Shown here: positions 45,260-54,444 of the stretch, in pieces
Layout: every line of letters begins with the position of its first letter
Numbering within the stretch: position 1 is the first letter of the stretch
Source: Rhizobium leguminosarum bv. trifolii WSM2297
Lineage (GTDB): Bacteria > Pseudomonadota > Alphaproteobacteria > Rhizobiales > Rhizobiaceae
Reading direction: 5' to 3'
Length of the DNA stretch: 64,000 nt
Assembly (NCBI RefSeq): GCF_000271845.1
Contig: NZ_JH719393.1
Coordinates: forward strand, 1,580,442-1,644,441
Notes under the pieces: generated by a model
Told to the model about the DNA's origin: nothing
What the model saw: only the letters and a program-made list of their open reading frames with translations
Database searches by the model: none
Position numbers and translations under genes: made by a program

Positions 45260-46441
45260 TCAATCCTTGACCATTAGTTTGCGCGGCACATTCGCGAAAC
45301 ATTCGACGCCGCTCTCGGTGATGAGAATGCTTTCGGTCGTCTCGAAACCCATATCCTCAAGCCAGAGGCCGGTCATGAAATGGAAGGTCATGCCGGGCTT
45401 CAATTCCGTCCGGTCGCCGGGGCGCAGGCTCATGGTGCGCTCGCCCCAGTCCGGCGGATAGGACAGGCCGATCGGGTAGCCCGTGCGGTTGTCCTTGACG
45501 ATGCCGTATTTCTTCAAGACGCCGAAGAAGGCGTTGGCGATGTCCTCGCAGGTGTTGCCGGGCTTTGCGACCGCAAGGCCTGCTTCCATACCCTCCAGCG
45601 TTGCCTTTTCGGCATCGAGAAAGGCCTGCGTCGGTTTGCCGAGGAAGACGGTGCGCGACAGCGGCAGATGGTAACGATTGTAGCAGCCGGCGATCTCGAA
45701 GAAGGTGCCCTCACCCTTCTTCATCGGCCGGTCGTCCCAGGTCAGATGCGGGGCCGACGCCTCGACGCCCGACGGCAACAGCGGCACGATCGCCGGGTAG
45801 TCGCCGCCGATGCCGTCGACGCCGCGGGTGCCGGCATCGTAGATTTCGGCGACCAGATCGCATTTGCGCATGCCGACTTCGATCTTGTCGAAGATGCGGG
45901 CGTGCATCGCCTCGACGATGCGGGCGGCGTTGCGCATGTATTTGATTTCGGTCTCGCTCTTGACGGCGCGCTGCCAGTTGACGAGCGCGGTGGCGTCGAC
46001 GAAACGGGCATTCGGCAAATGCTTCTGCAGCGCGGCAAAGGCGGCGGCCGAGAACCAGTAATTGTCCATTTCGACGCCGATCGTCAGCTTGCCGAAGCCG
46101 CGCTCGGTCAGGATGCCGGAGAGATAATCCATCGGATGGCGTTCGGTCGATTGCACGTAGTGATCGGGATAGCCGACGATATTGTCGTGCTTCAAATAGG
46201 CGGTGAACTTGGCGCCATTGGCATCCTGGCCGCGGCCGAACCAGATCGGCTCGCCGGACGGCGGCACGATCACCGCCTGGTGGACGTAGAAGGACCAGCC
46301 GTCATAGCCGGTCAACCAGGCCATGTTCGAGGGGTCGCTGACGATCAAAAGCTCGACACCCTTCGCCTCCATGGCACGGCGTGTCTTTTCCAGCCGCGCG
46401 GCATATTCGCCGAGCGAGAATTTGAGATTGGGCTGGGTCAT
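45260..46441 (-). CDS. eutD: Ectoine hydrolase (M24 peptidase fold)
   Basis: A 393-residue protein of the creatinase/Xaa-Pro-peptidase fold (DoeA). The N-terminal domain is MTQPNLKFSLGEYAARLEKTRRAM and the pita-bread domain includes DDRPMKKGEGTFFEIAGCYNRYHLPLSRTVFLG. The metal ligands of true peptidases are partly replaced, as in ectoine hydrolases. It opens the ectoine ring to acetyl-diaminobutyrate. Its neighbours eutE and eutC fix the assignment. Confidence 0.9.
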   Translation of the reverse strand: MTQPNLKFSLGEYAARLEKTRRAMEAKGVELLIVSDPSNMAWLTGYDGWSFYVHQAVIVPPSGEPIWFGRGQDANGAKFTAYLKHDNIVGYPDHYVQSTERHPMDYLSGILTERGFGKLTIGVEMDNYWFSAAAFAALQKHLPNARFVDATALVNWQRAVKSETEIKYMRNAARIVEAMHARIFDKIEVGMRKCDLVAEIYDAGTRGVDGIGGDYPAIVPLLPSGVEASAPHLTWDDRPMKKGEGTFFEIAGCYNRYHLPLSRTVFLGKPTQAFLDAEKATLEGMEAGLAVAKPGNTCEDIANAFFGVLKKYGIVKDNRTGYPIGLSYPPDWGERTMSLRPGDRTELKPGMTFHFMTGLWLEDMGFETTESILITESGVECFANVPRKLMVKD

Positions 46442-46473
46442 GTCTCTTCCCTTCTTGTCCGGCGCAGTACCGG

Positions 46474-47466
46474 TCAGCTTTCGAATGTGGTTCCGGCCGT
46501 CGCCGCACCGGCCCGCGCAAAGGCGAGCGTGGCGATGGCAGTATCCTGGATGCCGGTTCCCGTGAGGTCCGCGATGGTGATCTGGTCTTTGCTTGTCCGC
46601 CCCTGCGTCTTGCCGGCAACGATCTGGCCGAGCTCGGCGAAATCGGCATCGCCCGCGACCAATCCGGCCTCGATCGCGTGATGCAGCTCGCCGAGGCGGC
46701 GCGTCTGCTTCAGGCTGTCAGCGACATAGAGGCCGGCGGCGGCAATCGCGGCCGGATCGATCTCGTTCTTGTGTTCCGCATCCGAGCCCATCGCCGTCAG
46801 ATGCTGGCCGGCTTCGAGCCACCCGGCCTCGACGATCGGTTTTTCCGAGGGCGTGGTGGTCACGATGATATCGGCGCCGGAAACTGCACGTCTCGGGTCC
46901 GATGTCGCGGTGACGGAAAACCCGAGCTTTTCCGTCAGGTCCGCGGCGGCGGCTTCAGCCTTTGCGCTATCGCGCGCCCATATCCTCGCTTCACGGATCG
47001 GCCGCACCAGCGTCAGCGCTTCGAGCTGCAGCCCCGCCTGCATGCCGGCTCCAAAGATCGCGGCGACGGTGGAATTCTCGCGCGACAAATGTTTCGCCGC
47101 CACCGCGCCTGCCGCTGCGGTGCGCACATCGGTGAGGTAACCATTGTCCAGCAGCAGCGCCTGCACCAGCCCGGTCCGGCTCGACAGCAGCACCATCATG
47201 CCGTTGGTGCTCGGCAGGCCGAGCTTGGGATTGTCGAAGAAACCGGGACTGATCTTGATCGCGAAACCTTCGACGCCGGGGATATAGGCGGTCTTCACAT
47301 CGACCTCGCCGCGATGCTCGGGAATATCGAGCCGCAGGATCGGCGGCATGGCGACCGCCTTGGTCGCCAGCGCTGCGAAAGCCTGCTCGATGCAGGAGAC
47401 GGCGTCACGATCGAGCCCGACGACCTTTCGCAATTCCGCTTCGGTCAGAATGATCATCCGGTTCAT
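46474..47466 (-). CDS. eutC: EutC, ornithine-cyclodeaminase-like protein of hydroxyectoine use
   Basis: A 330-residue protein of the OCD/mu-crystallin family (VDVKTAYIPGVEGFAIKISPGFFDNP, VAAIFGAGMQAGLQLEAL NAD-binding loop). EutABC convert hydroxyectoine to ectoine. The start is ATG 47466, overlapping the eutB stop by 4 nt; the longer open frame upstream only shadows eutB. Confidence 0.87.
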   Translation of the reverse strand: MNRMIILTEAELRKVVGLDRDAVSCIEQAFAALATKAVAMPPILRLDIPEHRGEVDVKTAYIPGVEGFAIKISPGFFDNPKLGLPSTNGMMVLLSSRTGLVQALLLDNGYLTDVRTAAAGAVAAKHLSRENSTVAAIFGAGMQAGLQLEALTLVRPIREARIWARDSAKAEAAAADLTEKLGFSVTATSDPRRAVSGADIIVTTTPSEKPIVEAGWLEAGQHLTAMGSDAEHKNEIDPAAIAAAGLYVADSLKQTRRLGELHHAIEAGLVAGDADFAELGQIVAGKTQGRTSKDQITIADLTGTGIQDTAIATLAFARAGAATAGTTFES

Positions 47467-48464
47467 CGCCCACCCTCCGCAAACAGCATCTCGCCATTGA
47501 TCACGCGCCGGTGCTGCTCCATGTCGACATTCCGTCCGGACAGGATCGCAACGACGGGGCCATCGGCCCTGACCTTTCCGGCAAGAAGGGCTGCGATGCC
47601 AACGGCTGCCGCTCCCTCGACGATCTCGCGTTCGGCGGCATAGGCATGGCGCATGCCGGCCGCGATTTCCGCCTCCGAAAGCAAGATGACGTCGTCGAGC
47701 AGATCGCGGCACATGGCAAAGGTCACGCGATTATCGAGGCCGATGCCGCCGCCGAGCGAGTCGGCAAGGCTCGGCAATTCCTCGACCTGCACCGGCTCTC
47801 CGGCATCGAGGCTCGCTTTCATCGCCGCACCCCGCTCCATCGTCAGGCCGATCACCTTGGTCTTCGGATTGACGCCCTTGATCGCGGCAGCGACGCCCGC
47901 CGCAAGGCCGCCGCCCGAAAGCGGCACCAGCACTGTCGACACCTCCTGCAATGCCTCGATGATTTCGAGCCCGAGCGTGCCCTGCCCCGCCACGACGGCG
48001 GGATGGTCGAAGGGCGGGACCATCACCAGCCCCTCCTCGCGCACCAGCCGGTCAACCTCCTGCTGCGCCTCGTCCTGCGAGCGCCCGATAATGCGGACAT
48101 CGGCGCCGAGGCGGCGGATCTCCGAAACCTTATTCTCAGGCACCAGCCGCGACATGCAGATCGCCGCGACCGAACCTTCCGCCTTTGCCGCATAGGCAAG
48201 CGCCCGGCCGTGATTTCCAGTCGAGGCCGCGACGACGCCGCGCGCCCGTTCCGCCTGCGACAATGACAGCACCGCATTGGTCGCCCCGCGCAGCTTGAAG
48301 CTGCCGGTCGACTGCTGGTGTTCGAGCTTGAGATGGACGGGCACGCCGGCGATTTCACCGAGCGAAACCGACTGCGCCATTGCAGTCACGCGCACCCGGC
48401 CAGTTATCCGGCGCGCCGCAGCGCGGATATCTTCCAGCGAAACCGGCAATCTGCTCGTCATCAT
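47463..48464 (-). CDS. eutB: EutB, threonine-dehydratase-like hydroxyectoine enzyme
   Basis: A 333-residue fold-type II PLP protein. The PLP lysine is in QQSTGSFKLRGATNAVL near residue 52, and the phosphate-binding loop is VPLSGGGLAAGVA near residue 185. It is proposed to dehydrate the hydroxylated intermediate in hydroxyectoine conversion. It overlaps eutC by 4 nt and is 1 nt from eutA. Confidence 0.87.
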   Translation of the reverse strand: MMTSRLPVSLEDIRAAARRITGRVRVTAMAQSVSLGEIAGVPVHLKLEHQQSTGSFKLRGATNAVLSLSQAERARGVVAASTGNHGRALAYAAKAEGSVAAICMSRLVPENKVSEIRRLGADVRIIGRSQDEAQQEVDRLVREEGLVMVPPFDHPAVVAGQGTLGLEIIEALQEVSTVLVPLSGGGLAAGVAAAIKGVNPKTKVIGLTMERGAAMKASLDAGEPVQVEELPSLADSLGGGIGLDNRVTFAMCRDLLDDVILLSEAEIAAGMRHAYAAEREIVEGAAAVGIAALLAGKVRADGPVVAILSGRNVDMEQHRRVINGEMLFAEGGR

Positions 48465-48465
48465 C

Positions 48466-49245
48466 TCAGCCCTCCGGATAGGGTATGGTCATCAACCGCC
48501 CGAGTTCGGGCCGCGGCCGATCATTGCCGCAGAGCCTCAGGCAAGCCCAGGCGGTGGCGAGATTACTTGTAACCACTGGCCTGCCGATCTCGGCTTCGAT
48601 CCCGGCCGCGACCTGTGCCGCGCGCACCGCCGTGCAGGAGATGAACAGTGCATCGGATTGCGGCGCCATCGCCTGGCGCGAGAAGGCAGTAATTTCGTCG
48701 GGTGCAATCCGCGCCATCTCGCGGTCGTCAGAGAGACCCAGACAGGTGAAGCGGTCGATCGTAAAGCCGAGACCGGCAAAATAATCGGCCATCGGCCGGC
48801 TGGTCTCGATCGTATAGGGCGTCAGTACCGAAATCCGTCTGGCGCCGAGCGCCTGCAGCCCCTTCACCGCCGCCGCCGTCGGCGTCACTACCGGAGCGCC
48901 GGGTTTGGCAGCATGGAGCGCCGCTTCGATGTTGCGGTCGCCGATGACGACCGAGGCCGAGGTGCAGGAATACATGACCGCATCCAGCGCCTCGTCCGGG
49001 AGGATCAAGGCTGCACCCGCCGTCAGCGACGGCTGCATCTTCAAAAGGTTTTCGGGGGTAACGGGATTGGCGTAGTGGATGCGGCTGACATAGACGCCGA
49101 TATCGTCGCTGGCGACCATACGCTGAAAATCGACCTCGGTCGTATGGTCGGTGGCGAGGATCACCAGACCAACGCGTTTTTTGAGCGGCCGGTCCTCCAG
49201 TCGCGGCGCCCGGCCGGCGGGGATGATCTCGATCTTTGCGGTCAT
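48466..49245 (-). CDS. eutA: EutA, Asp/Glu-racemase-like hydroxyectoine enzyme
   Basis: A 259-residue protein of the Asp/Glu racemase / maleate isomerase superfamily. The two catalytic cysteines are in MYSCTSASVVIG near residue 92 and LFISCTAVRAAQVA near 196. It is one of the three hydroxyectoine-specific genes. The gap to ehuD is 2 nt. Confidence 0.87.
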   Translation of the reverse strand: MTAKIEIIPAGRAPRLEDRPLKKRVGLVILATDHTTEVDFQRMVASDDIGVYVSRIHYANPVTPENLLKMQPSLTAGAALILPDEALDAVMYSCTSASVVIGDRNIEAALHAAKPGAPVVTPTAAAVKGLQALGARRISVLTPYTIETSRPMADYFAGLGFTIDRFTCLGLSDDREMARIAPDEITAFSRQAMAPQSDALFISCTAVRAAQVAAGIEAEIGRPVVTSNLATAWACLRLCGNDRPRPELGRLMTIPYPEG

Positions 49246-49247
49246 GG

Positions 49248-49907
49248 TCAGTCATCCATCCTGGCGTAACGTTCCTCGAGCCAGCGCAAGCCCACGACCG
49301 AGATCAGACTGATAACGAGAAAGAAGACCCCGACCAGCGTCATCGGCTCGATATAGCGATAGTTGCTGTTGGCGATGCTTTTGGCCTGGTTCATCAGTTC
49401 GAGCACGGTGATCGCCGAAAGCAGCGGCGTCTCCTTGAACATGGCGATGAAATAATTGGCGAGCGCCGGGATCATCGGCGGGATCGCCTGCGGCAGGATC
49501 ACGTGGATCCAGGCTTGGCGCGTCGTCAGATTGGTGGCCTTGGCCGCCTCCCATTGTCCGCGCGGCACATTCTCGATACCGGCACGATAGACCTCGGCGG
49601 TATAGGTCGCATAGTGAATGCCCATGCCGATGACGCCTGCCACCAGCGGCGCCAGCCGGATGCCGATATCCGGCAGCACGTAAAAGATGAAGTAGAGCTG
49701 CACCAAAAGCGGCGTACCGCGGATGAACTCGGAGACGAAAGCGACGGTCCTGGAAACGGCGGCGACCGGCGACCGCCGCGCAATGGCGAGGCCAAGGCCG
49801 ACGACCATGGCGACGGCAGCGCCGAGGATGGTCGCGAGAATGGTGATCTTGAACCCTTCGAGAAGGGTCGGCATGATCTGCCAGACGAAGTCCCAATCCC
49901 ATTCCAT
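49248..49907 (-). CDS. ehuD: Ectoine/hydroxyectoine ABC permease EhuD
   Basis: A 219-residue HisM-type membrane protein with coupling loop WEAAKATNLTTRQAWIHVILPQAI. It pairs with EhuC, 4 nt upstream. Context with eut genes supports the name. Confidence 0.88.
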   Translation of the reverse strand: MEWDWDFVWQIMPTLLEGFKITILATILGAAVAMVVGLGLAIARRSPVAAVSRTVAFVSEFIRGTPLLVQLYFIFYVLPDIGIRLAPLVAGVIGMGIHYATYTAEVYRAGIENVPRGQWEAAKATNLTTRQAWIHVILPQAIPPMIPALANYFIAMFKETPLLSAITVLELMNQAKSIANSNYRYIEPMTLVGVFFLVISLISVVGLRWLEERYARMDD

Positions 49908-49911
49908 ATGA

Positions 49912-50571
49912 TCAGGTCCTTATGCCGTCGACGCCGCGTGCCATGCGCCGCTCCAGTCGGCGCATGGCCGCGGAAATCGCCAAGGCCATGAGAAAATAGA
50001 GGATGAGGATTGTCGCGAAGGGCACCAGCGTATTGCCGGTCTGCGCCCGCACGACCTGCGCTTGAAAGGTCATATCCGTCAGTGAGATCAGCGACACGAC
50101 GGCCGTGCCCTTCAGGAGTTCGATCGCATTGTTGCAGAAGGTCGGCAGCATCAGCGGCAGCGCCTGCGGCAGGATGATGTGGCGCATGCGCTGATAGCGC
50201 GACAGGTTGAGCGCGATGCAGGCTTCCGACTGTTCCCGACCGACCGACTTGACGGCGCCGCGCACCACCTCCGCGCCATAGGCGCCGACATTCAGACCGA
50301 GCGCCAGCACGCCCGCCTGCAGCGGCGTCAGCGTCAATCCCGCGAAGGGCAACACGAAATACACCCAGAAGAGCTGCACGAAGATCGAAGTGCCACGGAA
50401 GAACTCGATATAGGTGGTCGCCAGAGCCCGGATGGCGAAGAAGCGCGACAGGCGGCCGAGACCAGCGACGAACGCCATGACCAGCGCCAGCGCCGAGCCC
50501 ATGACCGTCAGTTCGAGCGTCACCAGGGCGCCCTCAAGGATCAGTGTCAGATAGCCGGACCATACCGACAT
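49912..50571 (-). CDS. ehuC: Ectoine/hydroxyectoine ABC permease EhuC
   Basis: A 219-residue HisQ-type membrane protein with coupling loop EACIALNLSRYQRMRHIILPQALP. Start ATG 50571 gives the same length as EhuD and begins MSVWSGYLTLILEGALVTLE. An in-frame ATG at 50616 sits inside an inverted repeat and lacks a ribosome site, so the shorter form is preferred. Confidence 0.85.
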   Translation of the reverse strand: MSVWSGYLTLILEGALVTLELTVMGSALALVMAFVAGLGRLSRFFAIRALATTYIEFFRGTSIFVQLFWVYFVLPFAGLTLTPLQAGVLALGLNVGAYGAEVVRGAVKSVGREQSEACIALNLSRYQRMRHIILPQALPLMLPTFCNNAIELLKGTAVVSLISLTDMTFQAQVVRAQTGNTLVPFATILILYFLMALAISAAMRRLERRMARGVDGIRT

Positions 50572-50608
50572 CGGCAACTCGCTTCTCTGGAGATCGTTCG
50601 GCGACAAA

Positions 50609-50632
50609 CCGGCCATGCCACGGCATGACCGG
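50609..50632. promoter_or_regulatory. Intercistronic hairpin between ehuB and ehuC
   Basis: CCGGCCATGC (50609-50618) and GCATGACCGG (50623-50632) pair with one mismatch around a 4-nt loop, in the gap after the ehuB stop codon. Placement is as in the four other ABC operons of the window. Confidence 0.5.
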
Positions 50633-50646
50633 CCGGCTACCTGTGC

Positions 50647-51495
50647 TTACTTCGCCGCGGCGCAGAGCTTTTCGCGGCTCGTCGACATCGCAGCCTTGGC
50701 CGAGAAGCCGTAAGGTTCGATGATCTTGGCGAATTCGCCCGATTCCTTCAGCTTCTTCAGCTCGACGTCGAAGGCGTCGCGCAGCGCGACGTCCTGCTTG
50801 CGGAAGGCGGCGCCATCGCAATAGACCGGCGCATTGACCACGGGGGCGACGGTTTCGAGGTTCGGATCGTTCGCCTTGGCCATCAGGTCGTGGATCGACA
50901 GAACCGGCAGCGAATAGACGTCGATGCGGCCGTCCTGCAGCATCTTGATGCCGCTCTGGCCATCCGGAACGACGATGACGCGGTCGCGCGGCACGCCGGC
51001 CTCAAGCGCCAGCTTCTCCTCGGTGCCGCCGCCCGGCGCGCCGATCTTGGCATCCGGATTGTCGGCGATGTCCTTGTAGCTCGTGAGCTTCAGCGGGTTA
51101 CCCTTCTTGAGCGCGAAAGCTTCGGCGTCGCAGAGGATCGGTTCGGAATAGGCGACGGCATTGCAACGCTCGGGCTTCATGAACAGGCCGGCGGTGATCG
51201 CGTCATGGCGGCCGGCCTGCAGGCCGGGGATCATCGCGCCGTATTCGGAGATAGACGCGACCACTTCCTTGACGCCCAGCTTTTCGAAGATCGCGCGCGC
51301 CACGTCGGGGGCGGCGCCCGAAACCTTGCCATCGGCGCCGACGGCCGTGAACGGCGGCTCGTTGGCGATGGCGATACGGGCAAAGCCCTGTTCCTTCAGC
51401 TGTTCGAGCTTGTCATCGGCAGCCGATGCCGGGCCGGTGGCGGCCATCAGCAGCACCGACAGGCTGGCGGCGGTCAAAAGATATCCTGCTTTCAT
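50647..51495 (-). CDS. ehuB: Ectoine/hydroxyectoine-binding protein EhuB
   Basis: A 282-residue family 3 periplasmic protein with a Sec signal (MKAGYLLTAASLSVLLMAATGPASA) and core IANEPPFTAVGADGKVSGAAPDVARAIFEKLG. ATG 51495 has AGGAG upstream. EhuB of S. meliloti binds ectoine and hydroxyectoine through aromatic residues; whether all are kept needs an alignment. Confidence 0.88.
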   Translation of the reverse strand: MKAGYLLTAASLSVLLMAATGPASAADDKLEQLKEQGFARIAIANEPPFTAVGADGKVSGAAPDVARAIFEKLGVKEVVASISEYGAMIPGLQAGRHDAITAGLFMKPERCNAVAYSEPILCDAEAFALKKGNPLKLTSYKDIADNPDAKIGAPGGGTEEKLALEAGVPRDRVIVVPDGQSGIKMLQDGRIDVYSLPVLSIHDLMAKANDPNLETVAPVVNAPVYCDGAAFRKQDVALRDAFDVELKKLKESGEFAKIIEPYGFSAKAAMSTSREKLCAAAK

Positions 51496-51551
51496 CGTTC
51501 CCAACTCCTCTGATTTTCCTTTGAGTTTGTTCTTGCGGGCAATGTCTGAGG

Positions 51552-52337
51552 TCAGACGCGGTGCCCCGCCGCAATGATCTTGCGCAGGAAGGTCTGCGTC
51601 CTCTCCTGCGTCGGATTGCGAAAGATGTCGGCCGGCTTGCCTTCCTCGACGATCTTGCCGCGATCGAAGAACAGCACACGGTCGGCGAAATCATGGGCGA
51701 AGCCCATCTCGTGGGTAACGAGAAGCATGGTCATGTCGGTCTCGGAGGCAAGCCGCCGCATGACGTTCAGCACCTCTTCGACGAGTTCCGGGTCGAGCGC
51801 CGAGGTCACCTCGTCAAACAGCATGATCTTCGGCGACAGCGCCAGTGCCCGGGCGATGGCGACACGCTGCTTCTGCCCGCCGGACAGTTGTGCCGGGACG
51901 CTCTTGGCCTTGTCGGCCAAGCCGACCATCTCCAGAAGCTCCATCGCCCGCTTTTCGGCCTCGGGCCGCTTGATGCCCTTGGTCAGCATCGGCGCCAGCG
52001 TCACATTGTCGAGCACGCATTTATGCGGGAACAGGTTGAAGTGCTGAAAGACCATGCCGATCTTTTCGCGCATGCGGTGCAGATGCCGTTCATCGGCCGG
52101 CACCAGGCCGCTGCTACCAGGCATGTGATAGAGTTGGTCGCCGTCGACCTCGATATGGCCGCCGCTGATCGTCTCCAGTGTCATCAGAATGCGCAGGATC
52201 GTCGTCTTGCCGGAGCCGGACGGCCCGATCAGCGCCAGCTTCTCGCCCGGCATGACATTCATCGACAGGCCGTCGAGCACGGTCAGCGGACCGTATCTCT
52301 TGACGATGTTGTCGATGCGGATGATGGGCGAAGGCAT
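51552..52337 (-). CDS. ehuA: Ectoine/hydroxyectoine ABC ATPase EhuA
   Basis: A 261-residue ATPase: Walker A GPSGSGKTT, signature [15 protein letters not shown], Walker [15 protein letters not shown]. It is the first gene of the ehuABCD-eutABCDE operon and drives the EhuCD channel. Confidence 0.9.
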   Translation of the reverse strand: MPSPIIRIDNIVKRYGPLTVLDGLSMNVMPGEKLALIGPSGSGKTTILRILMTLETISGGHIEVDGDQLYHMPGSSGLVPADERHLHRMREKIGMVFQHFNLFPHKCVLDNVTLAPMLTKGIKRPEAEKRAMELLEMVGLADKAKSVPAQLSGGQKQRVAIARALALSPKIMLFDEVTSALDPELVEEVLNVMRRLASETDMTMLLVTHEMGFAHDFADRVLFFDRGKIVEEGKPADIFRNPTQERTQTFLRKIIAAGHRV

Positions 52338-52391
52338 TCATGTCTCTCCCTGTTGAGACAAGCAATGCCCTAACGATGACGGCGCATCGAA

Positions 52392-52426
52392 ATCATGTCA
52401 ATTCGTAAAATAATATCATGACAATT
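52392..52426. promoter_or_regulatory. Direct repeat in the ehuA promoter region
   Basis: ATCATGTCAATT (52392-52403) and ATCATGACAATT (52415-52426) differ at one position and are 23 bp apart. They lie in the 122-nt gap between ehuA and the 3' end of enuR, 55-90 nt before the ehuA start. The second copy contains GACAAT, also found before doeC and doeX. EnuR or DoeX may bind here. Confidence 0.45.
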
Positions 52427-52459
52427 ATTCTAAGCCTGCCCAAACACAGGGCACTGGCA

Positions 52460-53845
52460 TCAAATTGCAAGCAGCAATTCCTCAGGATTTCCCTGCGCCA
52501 GGGAGGCGACGATCCCGAGCCCGGTCCGCAACTCGCTTTCCGTCGTCGACCCAAGCGAAATGCGCACCGCCGGCGTCCAGCCCTGATCGCCGGTGCGGAA
52601 GGATTTGCCGGGAGCGATCGCCACACCGTGCAGCCGCGCCTGCGACACGAAACCGTCCTCGGTATGATTGCCGGAGAGCGGCAGCCATACGTGCAGGCTT
52701 TGCGGGTGGGATCGGTAGGTGAGCCCGGCCAGCATCTCCGCCGCGATCGCATGCCGGCTTAAAAGGGCGCGGCGCTGCCAGTTGACCAGTTCCATCGCCG
52801 TGCCGTCGCTGACCCAGCGGGTGGCAATCTCGGCCATCGCCGGCGTTGCCATCCAGTTGGAGACCAGATGCCGGTTGGCGACGGCGGCGACATAGCGGTC
52901 GGGCGCCGTGAGATAGCCGATCCGCAAGCCGGGAACGGTGATCTTGGTGAAGCTGGTGACGTAGAGCGTGCGCTCAGGCGCGAATGCCGCCATCGGCGGC
53001 GCGCGGTCCTCGACCATTGGGCCGAGAATATCGTTTTCAATGATGGCTATGTCGTGTTTGGCGGCCACCGTGGCAAGCGCCTGCCGGCGTTTCGCGCTCA
53101 TCAGCGCCGCCATCGGATTGATCACCGAGGGCTGCAGGAAGATGGCCCGGATCGGCCCCGTCCGGCAGGCCTCATCCAGCGCCTCGGGGATCATGCCTTC
53201 CTCGTCGATGGCGATCCCCTCGAGATGCAGGCCGAGATAGGTGGAGAGCGGCACCAGCGTATGGTGGCTGATCGCTTCGGTCGCCACCGTCGAGCCGGGC
53301 GGCGCAACGCTCATCAGCGCCACCGTCATGCCCGATGTCGCACCGTTGGTGACGCTGACGTTCAGCGGCGATACCTCCAGCCCGCAGCGCGCCAGCCATT
53401 CGGTGGCAACAGTGCGGTGGCGCGGAAATATCATGTTCGGCCGGAACGAAAGCGCCGAACTGGAGGGCAGGTTTTCCGAAAGCCAGCCGAAGGCCTGGCG
53501 CAGCCTGTCGAGATGGATCTGCTCGCAGACCGGCTTCAGGATCGAAAGATCGATCAGCTCTCCCAGCCGTTCCGGCAGATAGGGTGGCTCCGGCTCGCGC
53601 GGCCGCGTCTGCACGAAGCTGCCGCGACCGATCTCGCCGGAGATCAGCCCCCGGCGGCTGAGTTCCTCATAGGCGCGGCTCACCGTCTGCACGGAAAGAT
53701 GCAGATCATCAGCCAGCTTGCGATGCGGCGGCAATTGCGCGCCGTCGGAAAGCTTGCCGTCGGTAATCGCGCTGGCAATCTGCTCGGCGAGCGAGAGGTA
53801 GGCCGGCCGGCGAAGTTGCGAGGGATCGGGACGCCACTTTGTCAT
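52460..53845 (-). CDS. enuR: MocR/GntR-type PLP-dependent regulator of ectoine use (EnuR)
   Basis: A 461-residue fusion of a GntR winged helix (LAEQIASAITDGKLSDGAQLPPHRKLADDLHLSVQTVSRAYEELSR) to an aminotransferase-like domain. The PLP lysine is in YVTSFTKITVPGLRIGYL near residue 300. EnuR proteins repress ectoine genes and respond to acetyl-diaminobutyrate bound to PLP. The start ATG 53845 is preferred over one 14 codons upstream because the family begins close to it. It is between ehuA and doeX. Confidence 0.88.
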   Translation of the reverse strand: MTKWRPDPSQLRRPAYLSLAEQIASAITDGKLSDGAQLPPHRKLADDLHLSVQTVSRAYEELSRRGLISGEIGRGSFVQTRPREPEPPYLPERLGELIDLSILKPVCEQIHLDRLRQAFGWLSENLPSSSALSFRPNMIFPRHRTVATEWLARCGLEVSPLNVSVTNGATSGMTVALMSVAPPGSTVATEAISHHTLVPLSTYLGLHLEGIAIDEEGMIPEALDEACRTGPIRAIFLQPSVINPMAALMSAKRRQALATVAAKHDIAIIENDILGPMVEDRAPPMAAFAPERTLYVTSFTKITVPGLRIGYLTAPDRYVAAVANRHLVSNWMATPAMAEIATRWVSDGTAMELVNWQRRALLSRHAIAAEMLAGLTYRSHPQSLHVWLPLSGNHTEDGFVSQARLHGVAIAPGKSFRTGDQGWTPAVRISLGSTTESELRTGLGIVASLAQGNPEELLLAI

Positions 53846-53876
53846 GATTTTAACACTGCTCAAAATCAGTTCAATT

Positions 53877-53904
53877 GACAATGCCATAATACGCTTCCAT
53901 TGTC
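53877..53904. promoter_or_regulatory. Inverted GACAATG repeat between enuR and doeX
   Basis: GACAATG (53877-53883) and CATTGTC (53898-53904) are perfect inverted repeats 14 nt apart in the divergent enuR/doeX promoter. The GACAAT core also appears before ehuA and three times before doeC. Confidence 0.5.
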
Positions 53905-53946
53905 GTTTCGCAGCGTTTGAAATGATTTCTTTCTAAAGAAAGCCCT

Positions 53947-54444
53947 ATGAAGCTCGACGCCATCGACCTGCGTATTCTCGACGCCGTCCAGCGCGACGGC
54001 CGCATTACCAAGCTGGCGCTGGCCGAAAAGGCCGGCCTGTCGCCGACGCCGTGCTGGATGCGGCTGCGCAAGCTCGAAAAGGCTGGGATCATCATTGGCT
54101 ACCACGCACGCGTCGCGCCGCGGCGCATTGCGCCGGTCGCCAGCGTGATGATGGAAGTGACGCTTGCCAACCATCGCCAGGCGGATTTCGAGCGCTTCGA
54201 GCGCGCCGTCACCGCCATTCCCGAGATCGTCGCCTGCTGGTCGGTCGGCGGCGGCCTCGATTACATCCTGAAGATCATCGCCGCCGATATCGACGCCTAT
54301 CAGCGGCTGGTCGACGGACTTCTCGACCGCGAACTCGGCATCGACCGCTACTTCACCTACATCGTCACCAAGGTGGTGAAGGAGGAAACGGTGCTTCCGG
54401 TTTCGTCCTTCGTCGCCGACGGCGAGGAACACACGGCGCCGTAG
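53947..54444 (+). CDS. doeX: Lrp/AsnC-family regulator of ectoine breakdown
   Basis: A 165-residue Lrp/AsnC protein. The helix-turn-helix is in LDAIDLRILDAVQRDGRITKLALAEKAGLSPTPCWMRLRKLEKAGII and the RAM effector domain follows (VMMEVTLANHRQADFERFE, GGGLDYILKIIAADIDAYQ). It is divergent from enuR and followed by doeC and doeD, matching DoeX of other ectoine users, where acetyl-diaminobutyrate or diaminobutyrate may act as effector. Confidence 0.87.
   Translation: MKLDAIDLRILDAVQRDGRITKLALAEKAGLSPTPCWMRLRKLEKAGIIIGYHARVAPRRIAPVASVMMEVTLANHRQADFERFERAVTAIPEIVACWSVGGGLDYILKIIAADIDAYQRLVDGLLDRELGIDRYFTYIVTKVVKEETVLPVSSFVADGEEHTAP

Noticed and set aside
45380..46681. 433-codon plus-strand open frame opposite eutD
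   Set aside because: It lies over eutD and the eutC end, has no ribosome site or domain, and the minus-strand genes are clear.
52868..53878. 336-codon plus-strand open frame opposite enuR
   Set aside because: It mirrors enuR on the other strand, has low-complexity His/Arg-rich translation and no family features. Long antisense frames are expected in GC-rich DNA.
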